64,000 bases of DNA from Sphaerisporangium album (GTDB taxonomy: Bacteria > Actinomycetota > Actinomycetes > Streptosporangiales > Streptosporangiaceae). Where the stretch lies: the NCBI RefSeq assembly GCF_003323745.1, contig NZ_QOIL01000034.1, positions 1 through 64,000 of the forward strand, read 5' to 3'. A program made the position numbers and the translations under genes. Below the pieces are notes generated by a model. That model did not search any database and was not told the origin of the DNA. It saw only the letters and a list, made by a program, of their open reading frames with translations. Within the stretch, counting starts at the first letter, position 1; the number at the start of each line of letters is the position of its first letter. Shown piece by piece: positions 1 to 8,512 of this stretch.

Positions 1-264
1 TGCCCTTCGTCGGCGAGGTGCCGCCGCCGACGAACTCCCCGGTCACCCGGAACATGCATCCGATCTTGTCGGCAGACAGGATGCCGCATTCCGCCCACTA
101 CATCGGCATCTTCAAAGTCGTTCAACACCTTCCCCGAGCTCGATGACGACCCCGGCTTCGCCGGCCGCCTCGCCGACGTCGCCGTCAACGCCCGCCCCGA
201 CCCGCACGAGGACCTCATGCCCACCACCGTGATCCGGCAGGTCCGCCCATGGGACCAGTGGTGA
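1..264 (+). pseudogene. 3' part of a CDS cut by the window edge, with a frame break
   Basis: Two reading frames with coding-like G/C-rich third positions follow each other. The frame starting at base 3 is convincing to about base 115, and the frame starting at base 1 is convincing from about base 120 to the TGA at 262-264. Joining them needs a one-base shift near 111-125. The tail ends in VRPWDQW and carries a DDDPGF stretch. The function is not recognisable. It could be a true frameshift, a sequencing error, or two unrelated fragments; the 5' end lies outside the window. Confidence 0.3.
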
Positions 265-293
265 GCCTGCCGCGTCGACCCAGGAGGACACTC

Positions 294-689
294 ATGACCT
301 TCGGCCTGCGCGGCCGGCACCAGTGCCCCGACTGCGCCCGCAGCGTGTACGTGACCACCGGCGAGACCGGCCACGTGCTCGTCGACATCGAGCCCGACCA
401 GCAGGGCGACACCGCCGTTTGGCGCGACCCGGAGGGCGTCCTGCGCTCGCGCCCGCTCAGCGTCGAGCTGCCTCTACGGCCCTACGAGGAGCGGACGACC
501 CTCCACGACGCCACCTGCCCGGCGGCTCACCGCCCGCGCCTTCCGGTGTGGATCTGGGAGCGCATCCTGCGGCCCGTCGCCGCGCTGTGCGGTATCTGCG
601 GCCAGCCGCAGTGGGCCGACGGCCGCTGGCGGGTCTGCACGCGCTGCGACCGCGCCCCGGGCACCCCGCTCCCACCCAACTACCGCTGA
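294..689 (+). CDS. zinc-ribbon phage protein (131 aa)
   Basis: The start is ATG 294, behind an AGGAGG at 282-287; an in-frame ATG at 249 lacks a ribosome site. The protein has an N-terminal CPDC knuckle and a C-terminal pair, CGIC and CTRC, so it probably binds zinc. Its first half aligns by eye with the protein at 1164-1499 (CxDC, then LVDxxPD, then a late HxxxC), so the two are paralogues separated by the ASCH gene. It is the first complete gene of the plus-strand early cluster. Family members are unknown to me; a nucleic-acid-binding role is inference from the zinc ribbons. Confidence 0.7.
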   Translation: MTFGLRGRHQCPDCARSVYVTTGETGHVLVDIEPDQQGDTAVWRDPEGVLRSRPLSVELPLRPYEERTTLHDATCPAAHRPRLPVWIWERILRPVAALCGICGQPQWADGRWRVCTRCDRAPGTPLPPNYR

Positions 690-702
690 CCAGGAGAGTC
701 CG

Positions 703-1122
703 TTGAGAGCCCTGTCCATCCAGCAGCCCTGGGCCCACCTGATCGCCTCCGGTGTGAAGGACATCGAGAACCGGACCTGGAAGACCGCCCACCTGGGCCT
801 CATCGCCATCCACGCCAGCAAGACCGCGGACGGCGACGCCGTGATCCGCACCGAGGAGGGCCGCGCGCTCATCGCCGACGCGCTGGCCCGGGGCGCCATC
901 CGGTTCGGCGCCATCATCGCGGTCACCGAGATCACCGGCTGCCACCGCGACTGCGCCGCCGGCACCGGCATGTGCTCGGTGTGGGCGGTCCGCGGTCAAT
1001 GGCACTGGCACCTGGCCAACACCCGCGCCCTGGCCACCCCCATCCCCGCCGCCGGGCGCCTGGGCCTGTGGCCGCTTTCCGAGGGCATCGAGCGCCAGCT
1101 ACGCGACCAGTTGGCCGGCTGA
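703..1122 (+). CDS. ASCH-domain (PUA-like fold) RNA-binding protein
   Basis: 139 aa, TTG start at 703 with AGGAG six bases upstream. The N-terminus ALSIQQPWAHLIASGVKDIE, followed by NRTWKT, is the classic ASCH signature, which folds like PUA domains and binds RNA or modified nucleosides. An ASCH-type core fills most of the length and ends in AAGRLGLWPL. ASCH proteins are common in phages; some family members hydrolyse N4-acetylcytidine or bind RNA, but which activity applies here cannot be told. It lies 13 bp after the zinc-ribbon gene, probably in the same transcript. Confidence 0.8.
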   Translation: MRALSIQQPWAHLIASGVKDIENRTWKTAHLGLIAIHASKTADGDAVIRTEEGRALIADALARGAIRFGAIIAVTEITGCHRDCAAGTGMCSVWAVRGQWHWHLANTRALATPIPAAGRLGLWPLSEGIERQLRDQLAG

Positions 1123-1163
1123 CGGCCGGCAGAACCCCAGACCAGCAGAACCCAGGAGGCGAC

Positions 1164-1499
1164 GTGATCCCCCTGCCGCGCGAGTTGCGCCAATGCCGCG
1201 ACTGCGGCGAGTCGGTCCTGATCACCGTGACGCGCCTGGGTCGCTACCTGCTGGTCGACCCGCGGCCGGACGAGCGCGGCAACCAGGCCTGCTACCGCGT
1301 CGGCCCCAGAGTCTGGCACTCCCGCTCGCTCGACGCCGCCGGCGCCATGCCCCCTGCGGCGTGGGAGCACCGGTACGTGCCGCACGTGGCCACATGCAAG
1401 CCGAAGAAGCCCAAGGCGACACAGGAGGCCCTGCCGATCCTCCCCGCCAACGTCACCCGCCTGGACCCCAAGCGGCGCCGCCGGCGCCGGTCCCGATAG
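1164..1499 (+). CDS. zinc-ribbon-like early protein, paralogue of the 294-689 gene
   Basis: 111 aa. GTG 1164 is chosen because AGGAGG lies at 1154-1159. CRDC near the N-terminus, LLVDPRPDERG in the middle and HVATC further on mirror the same landmarks in the protein at 294-689, which supports common origin by duplication. Unlike that protein it lacks the C-terminal double CxxC and instead ends in a basic tail (KRRRRRRSR) suited to contact nucleic acid. No enzymatic motif is seen. Confidence 0.65.
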   Translation: MIPLPRELRQCRDCGESVLITVTRLGRYLLVDPRPDERGNQACYRVGPRVWHSRSLDAAGAMPPAAWEHRYVPHVATCKPKKPKATQEALPILPANVTRLDPKRRRRRRSR

Positions 1500-1510
1500 G
1501 AGCACCACCG

Positions 1511-1741
1511 TTGATCAAAGCCTCAGGCACCACCACCGACGGCGCCCCACTGGTCATCATCGGCCTGTCCGGCGAGAACATGACCAGGCTGATGGCCGAC
1601 GAGCCGATCACCTTCAACCTCACCGAACTCGGCCTGCCCGACGTCCGCGTGCTGATCGTGGGAGGACGCACCGAGGAGACCATCGCCGCCAAACTCGGCC
1701 AGATTCGCACCACCCGCACCCGGGGAGGCGAGCGTGGCTGA
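1511..1741 (+). CDS. small early protein (76 aa), unknown function
   Basis: TTG start at 1511, preceded by an AGG-rich site overlapping the end of the upstream gene. The sequence is acidic and soluble (GLSGENMTRLMADEPITF), with a glycine-rich turn VGGRTEETI near the end. Its stop overlaps the GTG of the next gene by 8 bp, so the two are translationally coupled. I do not recognise the family. Compact size and position fit a phage early accessory protein. Confidence 0.6.
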   Translation: MIKASGTTTDGAPLVIIGLSGENMTRLMADEPITFNLTELGLPDVRVLIVGGRTEETIAAKLGQIRTTRTRGGERG

Positions 1742-2285
1742 GCAGACCCCCGCCGACACCACCGACGCGATCTGGGTCCAGTCCAACCTGCTCCCGGACG
1801 GCACCTACGCCGCCTCCATCCACTACGACCAGGACCGCTCACGCGTCCTGGACCGCCACGCCGGCCTGGCCTACGCAGCCGCCGTCATCGATGTGGCCAG
1901 CCAGGCCGAACACGATGCCGCCGTGATCCGGCAGCTCACCGCCACCGGCGTGAGGCTCACGCACGCAGCGGCAACGGTCGCGGAACTGCGTGCCGACCGG
2001 CCGCCCATCGACGACGCCGTCACCGCTCCGCTGCGCCTGGTCCCGGGCGTGTCGCAGAAGACCGGCAACGCCTTCCTGGCCGTCTTCATCGGCGCGCGCC
2101 AGGTCGGCCAGTGGGACCCCGGCGACGCCCGCGAGCACGCCACCGCCGTGCTGGAGGCGCTCGCCGCCGCCGACCTGGACGCCGCCTATCGCCGCCACCT
2201 GATCGGCATCGTCGGCCTTGACCCCGGCAGCGCGCAGGCCGCCGTCAACGACCTCGCCAACCACAGACAGGCCCGCCATGAGTAA
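1734..2285 (+). CDS. hypothetical early protein (183 aa)
   Basis: GTG start at 1734 inside the end of the previous gene; the stop overlaps the next ATG by 8 bp. It is a soluble alanine-rich protein, mostly helical. The middle segment LRLVPGVSQKTGNAFLAVFI and the following QWDPGDAREHA suggest a small mixed alpha/beta domain. No catalytic motif, membrane segment or zinc site is visible. Function unknown; it belongs to the early operon by overlap. Confidence 0.65.
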   Translation: MAEQTPADTTDAIWVQSNLLPDGTYAASIHYDQDRSRVLDRHAGLAYAAAVIDVASQAEHDAAVIRQLTATGVRLTHAAATVAELRADRPPIDDAVTAPLRLVPGVSQKTGNAFLAVFIGARQVGQWDPGDAREHATAVLEALAAADLDAAYRRHLIGIVGLDPGSAQAAVNDLANHRQARHE

Positions 2286-3417
2286 GCACACCCCTACGAC
2301 CGGGCAGCACAGCACGCCGTCCTTCGAGGCCGCCGACGTCCCCGCGCTGCGCCGCGAGCTGCTGGGCTGGCTCGGCGACGGCCGCGGATTCCGCTTCCAC
2401 GCCGTGATGTCAAAGTGCGCCGGCAGCATGATGGGCCACCCCGAACTGGACGGCCACCCGGGCATGATGCGCGCCTACGCCGAAATGGTCTGTGAACAGG
2501 AGACACGCACTCTGCGCGACGCGGAGCTGTACTACGTGACCGCGGAGATGACCCAGCTCGTACGGTCCGCCGCAGCCGAGCTGCCCGCGTTCGTTCCGGA
2601 CGCCGGCGACTTCCCGACGCCTCGCGGACTGATCGTGTTCGGGGCGCCGCTGGTGACCCACCGCCGGCCCGAGAGGGGCTTGGTGCTGGTCGACGGGCGT
2701 CTGACACTGGACTACCGCGAGCACGCGTACGAGGACATCAACGTCAGCGCCTGCACCTGGGGCCCCTACGACGCGGGCGGCCAGTGGAAGCACGGCGGTG
2801 TGTGGATGAGCTTCTACCGCGATCGCGCCGAGATGCTCGCGAAGCTCCAGCATGACCGGGTCCGTGACGGCCTGCGCGCGGATCATGCGCGGCTGGTGCC
2901 GGACAACGAATACGGCATCAAGTACCTGGACGAAGGCGCAGAGAAGGCCCGTCTGCAGGAGGACCTGGCCGCCAAGGATGACCCCGCGTGGACCTCGCAC
3001 TGGGCCAAGCACCTGATGGCCACGCTGCTGCTGATGCGCCAGCCGCTGGTCTACCAGCGCACCGAGCCGATCCGGCGAGGCCTTCGCCGGCAGCTGGAGC
3101 GTTCCGGATTACCGACCGGGGACATCCGGATCGTGGACGCCCGTCCGCGCCGGTACACCACCGCGCCGCGCGACCAGGAGGCCGGCGAGCGACCGCAGTC
3201 CGGCGACCACGGGGCCGAGGAGACCGGCCGCAAGGTCCGCGTTCGCTTCCCGGTCGACGGGTTCTGGCGCAACCAGTGGTACCCGAGCAGAGGCGTGCAC
3301 CGGCCCAAGTGGATCGAAGAGCACTGGCGTGGCCCGGAGGACGCCCCGATCGTCCACCCCGAGCGCGTCCGCGTCCTGCGCACCCACCCCGACCAGCAGG
3401 CGATCGGAGATGCGTGA
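2278..3417 (+). CDS. conserved mobile-element protein, unknown function (379 aa)
   Basis: ATG 2278 overlaps the previous stop. The protein has an N-terminal helical region (about residues 15-110), a central alpha/beta part (GLIVFGAPL, LVLVDGRLTLDY) and a linker near residues 285-310. The C-terminal block contains FWRNQWYPSRGVHRPKWI followed by HWRGPEDAP. A block of this kind recurs, as I remember it, in proteins of actinomycete phages and conjugative elements, usually annotated hypothetical. The clustered W, R and H suggest a nucleic-acid contact. Function is not assigned. Confidence 0.7.
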   Translation: MSKHTPTTGQHSTPSFEAADVPALRRELLGWLGDGRGFRFHAVMSKCAGSMMGHPELDGHPGMMRAYAEMVCEQETRTLRDAELYYVTAEMTQLVRSAAAELPAFVPDAGDFPTPRGLIVFGAPLVTHRRPERGLVLVDGRLTLDYREHAYEDINVSACTWGPYDAGGQWKHGGVWMSFYRDRAEMLAKLQHDRVRDGLRADHARLVPDNEYGIKYLDEGAEKARLQEDLAAKDDPAWTSHWAKHLMATLLLMRQPLVYQRTEPIRRGLRRQLERSGLPTGDIRIVDARPRRYTTAPRDQEAGERPQSGDHGAEETGRKVRVRFPVDGFWRNQWYPSRGVHRPKWIEEHWRGPEDAPIVHPERVRVLRTHPDQQAIGDA

Positions 3418-3622
3418 CCTCGACGAGGTCCTCAACCTCGGCAGGTGCACGACCTGCGGCAAACAGATCTACGCATCCCGCGCGAGAGCCAAGAAGGCAG
3501 CGAAGACCTTCCACCCGGACGGCAAGCTGCGCCCCTACAAGTGCGGCACCTTCTGGCATATCGGACACCTGAGCAGGAACCGGCGCCAAGGCAACCTTCA
3601 CCAGGGAGGCAACAGTGAGTAA
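3410..3622 (+). CDS. small cysteine-containing early protein (70 aa)
   Basis: ATG 3410 overlaps the TGA of the preceding gene (3415-3417). It contains CTTCGKQIY, a basic helix (RARAKKAAK) and YKCGTFWHIGH, so Cys and His ligands for one zinc ion are plausible. The pattern resembles zinc-ribbon proteins that actinophages carry in early operons. It overlaps the next gene by 8 bp. The exact role is unknown. Confidence 0.65.
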   Translation: MRDLDEVLNLGRCTTCGKQIYASRARAKKAAKTFHPDGKLRPYKCGTFWHIGHLSRNRRQGNLHQGGNSE

Positions 3623-4091
3623 CCGGCCCCTCATCGCGATTCCACTCCCGGCGGATCTTGGCCACGTCGCCGCGCTACTCGGCGCGGCGGCCGAGGTCTG
3701 GCAGACCGCCCATGGCCTGACGCTGACCACCGACCAGCTCCGCCAGGAGGAAGCCGTCTGGGGCCCGGTACTCGCGCTGTACCCGCCGGCCGGGGAAAGC
3801 TCGTGGACCGTCCGCATCACCTTCGCCTGGACCGGCCCGCGCCAGGCGCTCGAACGGCTCGGCGAGATCGGCACTCTCGAGCACCTGGAGGGCGACGAGC
3901 ACGCCTGGACCCTCACCCTGTCCGGCGACCTCGGCCCCGGCACCGACGAAGAGCGAGCCGGCCGCGCGGCCTGGGTGGCCCAGGACGCTCTGGAGGCCCA
4001 GCTGGGGGAGGCGCTCGGCGAGGACGCCGACCCCGCGCGGTTCTTCACCCACCGCTCCACCGAGCACCTGCAGGCGGACCGGCATGGCTGA
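3615..4091 (+). CDS. hypothetical early protein (158 aa)
   Basis: GTG 3615 has AGGAGG eight bases upstream. Acidic and soluble, with LPADLGHVAALLGAAAEVW as a helix and a repeated beta pattern (SWTVRITFAWTG and HAWTLTLSGDLG). This gives an alpha/beta fold of unknown family. The gene overlaps its neighbours on both sides, so it is part of one transcript. No catalytic residues can be picked out. Confidence 0.6.
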   Translation: MSNRPLIAIPLPADLGHVAALLGAAAEVWQTAHGLTLTTDQLRQEEAVWGPVLALYPPAGESSWTVRITFAWTGPRQALERLGEIGTLEHLEGDEHAWTLTLSGDLGPGTDEERAGRAAWVAQDALEAQLGEALGEDADPARFFTHRSTEHLQADRHG

Positions 4092-4476
4092 GACGCCCCC
4101 GCTGTTCGAGCTGCCCGACGCCGGGCCACCGGCGCCGCCGGTGCCGCGCGAATCCGCCACCGTGCGGCGGACCCGCCGCCAGGCCGAGATGCTCGGCCGC
4201 GGCATCCACCCGCTGTCGGCTGTGCTCACCGTCACGCTGCGCCTGCACCCCGAGGCTCCCCGGCACGACGACCGCGAGGCCGAGGGCCGCCGGTGCGGCA
4301 ACTGCGTGCACCGTGAGCTCACCGGCCGGGGTCGGCGCAGATGGCCGAAGTGCCTGATCGGGTGGAGCAGCGAACCGTACATCGAACCGCCCCGGGCCAG
4401 CCACGGCGAGGCCACCGACTGCCGCGCCTGGTGGCCCGCCTGCGTCGACCACCAATGGAAGGACGACCGTGACTGA
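4084..4476 (+). CDS. cysteine/tryptophan-rich phage protein (130 aa)
   Basis: ATG 4084. After a disordered proline-rich N-terminus, a basic helix is followed by a compact Cys motif: RCGNCVHR, then WPKC, then SHGEATDCRAWWPAC. The spacing fits a zinc-binding module. Proteins with this GNCxxR...DCRxWWPAC pattern are, to my knowledge, frequent hypothetical proteins of Streptomyces and related phages. Overlaps on both sides put it in the early operon. Confidence 0.65.
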   Translation: MAETPPLFELPDAGPPAPPVPRESATVRRTRRQAEMLGRGIHPLSAVLTVTLRLHPEAPRHDDREAEGRRCGNCVHRELTGRGRRRWPKCLIGWSSEPYIEPPRASHGEATDCRAWWPACVDHQWKDDRD

Positions 4477-4867
4477 CCTGCATCATCTCGCGCTGCTCGA
4501 CGTCGACCCCACCCACCTGTACCGGACGCTCCGCCGTGCAGGCCTGCGCCCCTGGCCTCCCGAGCCGTACGGACCGGCAGGCATCATCGTCACCTTTCGC
4601 GACCGTGCCGGATCCGTGGTCGTAACGCAGTGCGAGCTCGATGGCGCCCAGTGGATCCACGCCTCCATCTCCTGGACTGACCACATGCCGTCCTACGAGG
4701 ACCTCGCCACCCTGAAGGCCGGCGTGTTCGGGGACCAGAGGGAGGCCTACCAGGTGTTCCCGCGGGCAGCCCGGCACGTGAACATTCACGGCTTCGCACT
4801 GCACCTGTGGGGCCGCGCGGACGGCGCCCAGGTGCTGCCCGACCTCGGTGCAATGGGGACGATCTGA
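4469..4867 (+). CDS. small phage protein resembling the DUF7694 group (132 aa)
   Basis: GTG 4469, stop sharing one base with the next ATG. The middle (WIHASISWTDHMPSYEDLAT) and the end (REAYQVFPRAARHVNIHGFALHLW) match the pattern of a widespread small phage family: an S-x-S strand, a helix, then xVNxHxxxLHLW. The biochemical role of the family is not known to me. The DUF number is recalled, not checked. Confidence 0.6.
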   Translation: MTDLHHLALLDVDPTHLYRTLRRAGLRPWPPEPYGPAGIIVTFRDRAGSVVVTQCELDGAQWIHASISWTDHMPSYEDLATLKAGVFGDQREAYQVFPRAARHVNIHGFALHLWGRADGAQVLPDLGAMGTI

Positions 4868-5298
4868 TGGCCCGCGTCCGAGTGATCGGCGACCTCTGGC
4901 ACGGCCGTGTGCCCGACGGCGCCGTCTACATCGGCCGTGCCGCCCCCGGCCTGCCTCGCTCGGTCTTCGCCAACCCGCACCCCGTCGACAAGCCCTGCCG
5001 CCCCTGCGGCGGCCTGGTGCACGACCGCCCCGGCGCGGTCGAGGCCTACCGCGCCGGCCTGACACCCGAGCTGGTCGCCCGCGCCCGCGTCGAGATCGGG
5101 GACGCCGACGTCGCGTGCTGGTGCGCCGAGGAGGAGCCGTGCCATGGTGACCCGCTGCTGGAGGCCATTCACGCACAGACACCACCACGCGCCCCTCAGT
5201 CGCCACTGACGGCCTGCGGGGAACTATCCGATATCTCGGCACCCTCACCGTCCCCATCAGCCCCCACAGGCACTCACAGCGCAGAAAGGCGCCCGTGA
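4867..5298 (+). CDS. DUF4326-domain protein
   Basis: 143 aa, ATG 4867. The landmarks YIGRAAPGLPRSVFANP, AVEAYRAGL and ACWCAEEEPCHGDPLLEAI are those of DUF4326, a small domain common in phages and mobile elements of high-G+C bacteria. The CWC...CHGD cluster is probably a metal site. The last 40 residues are low complexity and look dispensable. The activity of the domain is not established. Confidence 0.8.
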   Translation: MARVRVIGDLWHGRVPDGAVYIGRAAPGLPRSVFANPHPVDKPCRPCGGLVHDRPGAVEAYRAGLTPELVARARVEIGDADVACWCAEEEPCHGDPLLEAIHAQTPPRAPQSPLTACGELSDISAPSPSPSAPTGTHSAERRP

Positions 5299-6185
5299 CC
5301 CTGCCCTGCCCCGTCCCCGGCTGCGACCGCAGCATGCCCGGCCACCGCCGAGTCTGCGCCGCCTGCGCCGCCCGCACCGTCCGCGACCTGGACGATGTGC
5401 TCTCCCTGGCCCTCCACCTGGAGATCTCCCGCACCCGGCAGGCCAGGCTCGGCGAGCCCGGCGCCGGCCACAGCGGGGAACGCGCGATCCCGTGGGACCA
5501 GCGCGCCCGCGAGGCGGCCTACGTCCTGCGCTCGGCCTTGCTCGGCTGGTACCGCGTGCTGTCCGAGGGCGCGCCGCGCGTCGCCGGGCCGGTCTGCATC
5601 CTCTGCGAGCACCCCTCCTGCGAGTGGGCCGACCTCGGCCGCCCACCCGCCGACACCCTGCCGGGCCTCGCCCGCTGGTTGATCCGCCATCGCGTCCGTC
5701 TGCTGCGCCATCCCGCCGCGCCTGAGGCGGTCGACGAGTTGCGCGCTGCGGTCAACCTGGCCCGGCGGGCGATCGACCGCCCGCCCGCCGCGTGGTACGC
5801 CGGCCCGTGCGGCGCCGGGGACTGTACGGCCGACCTGTACACACGCCACGGCGCCGCGCGCATCACCTGCCGCGCCTGCGGCGCCGACCACGATTCTCAG
5901 GCCCGTCAGGCCTGGCTGATGGACCAGGCCGCCGATCACCTGGGCACGGCCACCGAGATCGCCCGGGCCCTGCACGGCTGGCACCCCGAGCTGACGCCGT
6001 CCGTGGTCCGCGGCTATGCCCACCGCCGGCGCATCCAGGCCCGAGGTCGCGACCAGGCGGGCCGGCCGCTGTACCGGGTGGGCGATGTCATGGACCTGCT
6101 CACCGGCGAGACGGCCTTACACGGGCCCGCCTGCTCAGTGTGCGTGCACGCCACCTGCAAGGAAATCCGAGGAGACATCACCTAG
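5295..6185 (+). CDS. zinc-ribbon plus helix-turn-helix phage protein (296 aa)
   Basis: GTG 5295. The N-terminus carries CPVPGCDR and CAACAAR; the middle has CGAGDC followed by ITCRACGADH, giving two zinc modules. A C-terminal winged or HTH-like part follows (ATEIARALHGWHPELTPS, then HRRRIQARGR and YRVGDVMDLL), ending with another Cys group. This domain order is common in actinophage early regions. A DNA-binding regulatory or replication-accessory role is inferred. Its stop shares a CTAG with the stop of the convergent methyltransferase gene. Confidence 0.7.
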   Translation: MTLPCPVPGCDRSMPGHRRVCAACAARTVRDLDDVLSLALHLEISRTRQARLGEPGAGHSGERAIPWDQRAREAAYVLRSALLGWYRVLSEGAPRVAGPVCILCEHPSCEWADLGRPPADTLPGLARWLIRHRVRLLRHPAAPEAVDELRAAVNLARRAIDRPPAAWYAGPCGAGDCTADLYTRHGAARITCRACGADHDSQARQAWLMDQAADHLGTATEIARALHGWHPELTPSVVRGYAHRRRIQARGRDQAGRPLYRVGDVMDLLTGETALHGPACSVCVHATCKEIRGDIT

Positions 6186-7813
6186 AAGAGGCTGCTCTGA
6201 TCCGCTGCGTCGTCGTATCTCCGTTTGGCCTGGAAGTACGGCAAGAGGGTCGCTGGCATCGATGGGCGCTTGCCCGCGATCAGCTCTTCCACGGTGATGA
6301 TCTGAACCACGGGATACTTCACGCCGTTGACGGGATACGTGTAGACCCCAGAGTGGTTAGCAGCATCGATCATCGCCTTCGTGGGCTTCTGCATACAGAC
6401 GAAGACGCCCATAGCGGCCCGCTGAGACTGAATGGTCCCGACCAGGTCTCGGACGTGTCCCGGATTCGTTGCCCCGCCCTTAACGGAGACAAGGATCTTC
6501 TCAGAGTTTCCCTTGGCGTCGATCGGGAACCGAATCACGCCGTCAACACCCTTGTCGCCTGCTTGCTTCTCGTTCGGCTGTCCGTCCAGCATCATGACGC
6601 ACCAGCGCTCGAACTCGAATGGGGAGCGCTTGAAAAGCGACTGGGCACCGCCGAGATCGCGCGGGATCCCGAGTAGCTCGTAGCTATCCCGGATGCCTTC
6701 GCCGTAGGTGTGTCGCAGGCGAGCGTCGATCAGGTCGACTGCCAGGGTCGTGACGTCGATTCCGACCCACTTCCGCCCTAGGTTCTGGGCGGCGTCCACG
6801 GTGGTTCCGCAGCCACAGAAAGGGTCGAGGACAACGTCTCCCGCATTACTGCTTGCCGTGAGAATTCGCTCCAGCAGGGCGCGAGGCTTCTGCGTCGGAT
6901 AACCAAGTCTCTCTTTGTCGGCGGACGTAAGCCGGATGTCGGTCCAGACGTCTTGCAGCGCCACGCCCGGTTGCTCGTCTAGGTAGCGCTTGTAGACGGG
7001 CATGCCGGTACTACGGAACTCAATCCGCCCTTCGGCGAGCATTTGATCAAGCTTTTCGCGCGAGTACGCCCAATAGCGCCCCTTGTAGGGAAGGACTCCG
7101 TGCCATTCAAAGCTTACATCGCCTCCCGATTTGCCCGCCGTAAGATCACCGCGTCGGTATCGGCGCCCAGTCACCGGCTCTACGTGCGTGTAGTTCTTAG
7201 CTATTGACGCCTCGTCGAAGGGCGTATATTGAGTGTTCCACGTGAATGTGCGACTCTTGCTGTAGAAGTAAATGACATCGTGGCTGCGGCCATAGCGGTG
7301 CGGATCATTCTTCGCACCGGCGCGTTGCCAGCTTATTTCGTTCTGGAAGTTTTCGGCGCCAAAGATGGTGTCGAGTATGATCTTGAGGTAATGACCGGCT
7401 GTCGGGTCGCAATGCAGGTAGATGGAACCTGTGGGCTTGAGGACGCGGTATAGCTCGATCAACCGCGCGGTCATCATCACAAGGTAGGCCAAGACGTCAT
7501 TATCGCCAAGTAGCTTACGCATTGCCTCCAGCGCGTCTTTGACCTTGTTCGACGCCGAACCGTTCATCATCTCGATATACAACGACTCGGTCTCGTGGCT
7601 CCACGTCCACGTGTCGCCGAAGGCTTCAATCTGGGCGTGCGCCTCGTCGCCGCTCTTCTCTTTGAAGAGAACGTTGTATGAGCGATTGGAATTGAAAGGC
7701 GGATCGAGGTAGATCAGGTCTACGCTCTCGGAGGGTAGGTGCTCACGCAGAACTTCCAGGTTGTCGCCGTAGTAGAGCTTGTTCAACCATTCACCGCGCT
7801 TCTTCTTCGCCAT
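6182..7813 (-). CDS. N6-adenine/N4-cytosine DNA methyltransferase fused to an Mrr-like nuclease domain
   Basis: 543 aa. Motif IV (DLIYLDPPF, residues 33-40) precedes motif I (VVLDPFCGCGTT, near 330), the order of beta-class amino-methyltransferases that use S-adenosylmethionine. After the methylase part, about residues 395-480 read as a PD-(D/E)xK fold: FEFERW, GDKGVDG and VSVKGG, like Mrr-type endonucleases. The product may therefore both cut and protect DNA, as single-chain restriction-modification enzymes do. No separate endonuclease or specificity gene is adjacent. Base composition is clearly less G+C-rich than its neighbours, and the gene is convergent to the early operon: signs of recent acquisition. 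Methylation alone remains possible. Confidence 0.85.
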   Translation of the reverse strand: MAKKKRGEWLNKLYYGDNLEVLREHLPSESVDLIYLDPPFNSNRSYNVLFKEKSGDEAHAQIEAFGDTWTWSHETESLYIEMMNGSASNKVKDALEAMRKLLGDNDVLAYLVMMTARLIELYRVLKPTGSIYLHCDPTAGHYLKIILDTIFGAENFQNEISWQRAGAKNDPHRYGRSHDVIYFYSKSRTFTWNTQYTPFDEASIAKNYTHVEPVTGRRYRRGDLTAGKSGGDVSFEWHGVLPYKGRYWAYSREKLDQMLAEGRIEFRSTGMPVYKRYLDEQPGVALQDVWTDIRLTSADKERLGYPTQKPRALLERILTASSNAGDVVLDPFCGCGTTVDAAQNLGRKWVGIDVTTLAVDLIDARLRHTYGEGIRDSYELLGIPRDLGGAQSLFKRSPFEFERWCVMMLDGQPNEKQAGDKGVDGVIRFPIDAKGNSEKILVSVKGGATNPGHVRDLVGTIQSQRAAMGVFVCMQKPTKAMIDAANHSGVYTYPVNGVKYPVVQIITVEELIAGKRPSMPATLLPYFQAKRRYDDAADQSSLF

Positions 7814-8077
7814 GCTCTGGAGCGTGCCATGAGCATGGGGACCATGTCAGCGCTAAACCCGTGATTGCGATCAAGACGCAACAGAAGCGGACATAGCGTG
7901 TACCGTCTGCTACCGCACGGCCAGTACAGCCAATGTAGACCAGCAGCGCCGGGCGCCCACGTATCGGCCCCGACGAGATCGCGAACTGGAGCGGCGGTTG
8001 ACCCGGGCGAATGCGAGCCAGTGCTCGGCAACACGTTGTAGGCCAGCCCCCGAAGCGAGCCTTGGTTCAGTGCGAGG
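7814..8077. other. intergenic region upstream of the methyltransferase
   Basis: 264 bp. A minus-strand open frame crosses it but has poor third-position bias and ignores the neighbouring gene boundaries, so I see no gene. It must hold the methyltransferase promoter (reading leftward), but I could not pick a convincing -10/-35 pair. Confidence 0.4.
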
Positions 8078-8512
8078 TCATTCCGAACGCTGAATGCTAC
8101 GGGGACGGCCGCCACCGACACCCCGTCCCGGCCGCGCGGCGATCAGCTCGTCCAGGTCACCGCGGCGGATGTGCGCCACACCGCCGATCTGAGTCCAGGC
8201 GTCGCCGAGCCGTTCGGTGGCCCGGTCGTGCCTGACCGTGGCGTAGCTCACACCGAGGTACTCGGCGGCGTCCTGCTCGTCCAGCAGATCGGCGGGGTGC
8301 TGGGTGGTGCCGACCGGCCAGGCGGGGAGCGGGCGGCCGTCGCAGGCGGCTTCGACCTGGGCCCGGTCGTACAGCAACGTCCGGCGGCCGGGGTTGAACG
8401 GCCGCAACCCGAGCTTGTCGGCCATCCTGGCGTTGCGCCAGGTCTTGTAGCTCTTGCCGAGCATCTGCGCGGCCTCCTGGCCGTTGACCGCGTCACGACC
8501 GTGCGGGATCAC
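8078..8512 (-). CDS. excisionase-like DNA-binding protein with two HTH modules
   Basis: 144 aa. The start is GTG 8512, with AGGAGG seven bases upstream. Two similar helix-turn-helix units are seen: VNGQEAAQMLGKSYKTWRN and, in the second half, LDEQDAAEYLGVSYATVRHD, the typical MerR/excisionase-type winged-helix opening. The tail ends in a basic GGGRPRS. The protein at 13764-14105 has the same end and one such module, so they are related. It overlaps the upstream small gene by 4 bp. It probably controls nearby promoters or recombination. Confidence 0.7.
   Translation of the reverse strand: MIPHGRDAVNGQEAAQMLGKSYKTWRNARMADKLGLRPFNPGRRTLLYDRAQVEAACDGRPLPAWPVGTTQHPADLLDEQDAAEYLGVSYATVRHDRATERLGDAWTQIGGVAHIRRGDLDELIAARPGRGVGGGRPRSIQRSE

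Noticed and set aside
7783-8121. Open frame on the minus strand upstream of the methyltransferase
   Set aside because: It overlaps the methyltransferase start and the HTH gene end, and its codon positions lack the usual G/C bias.
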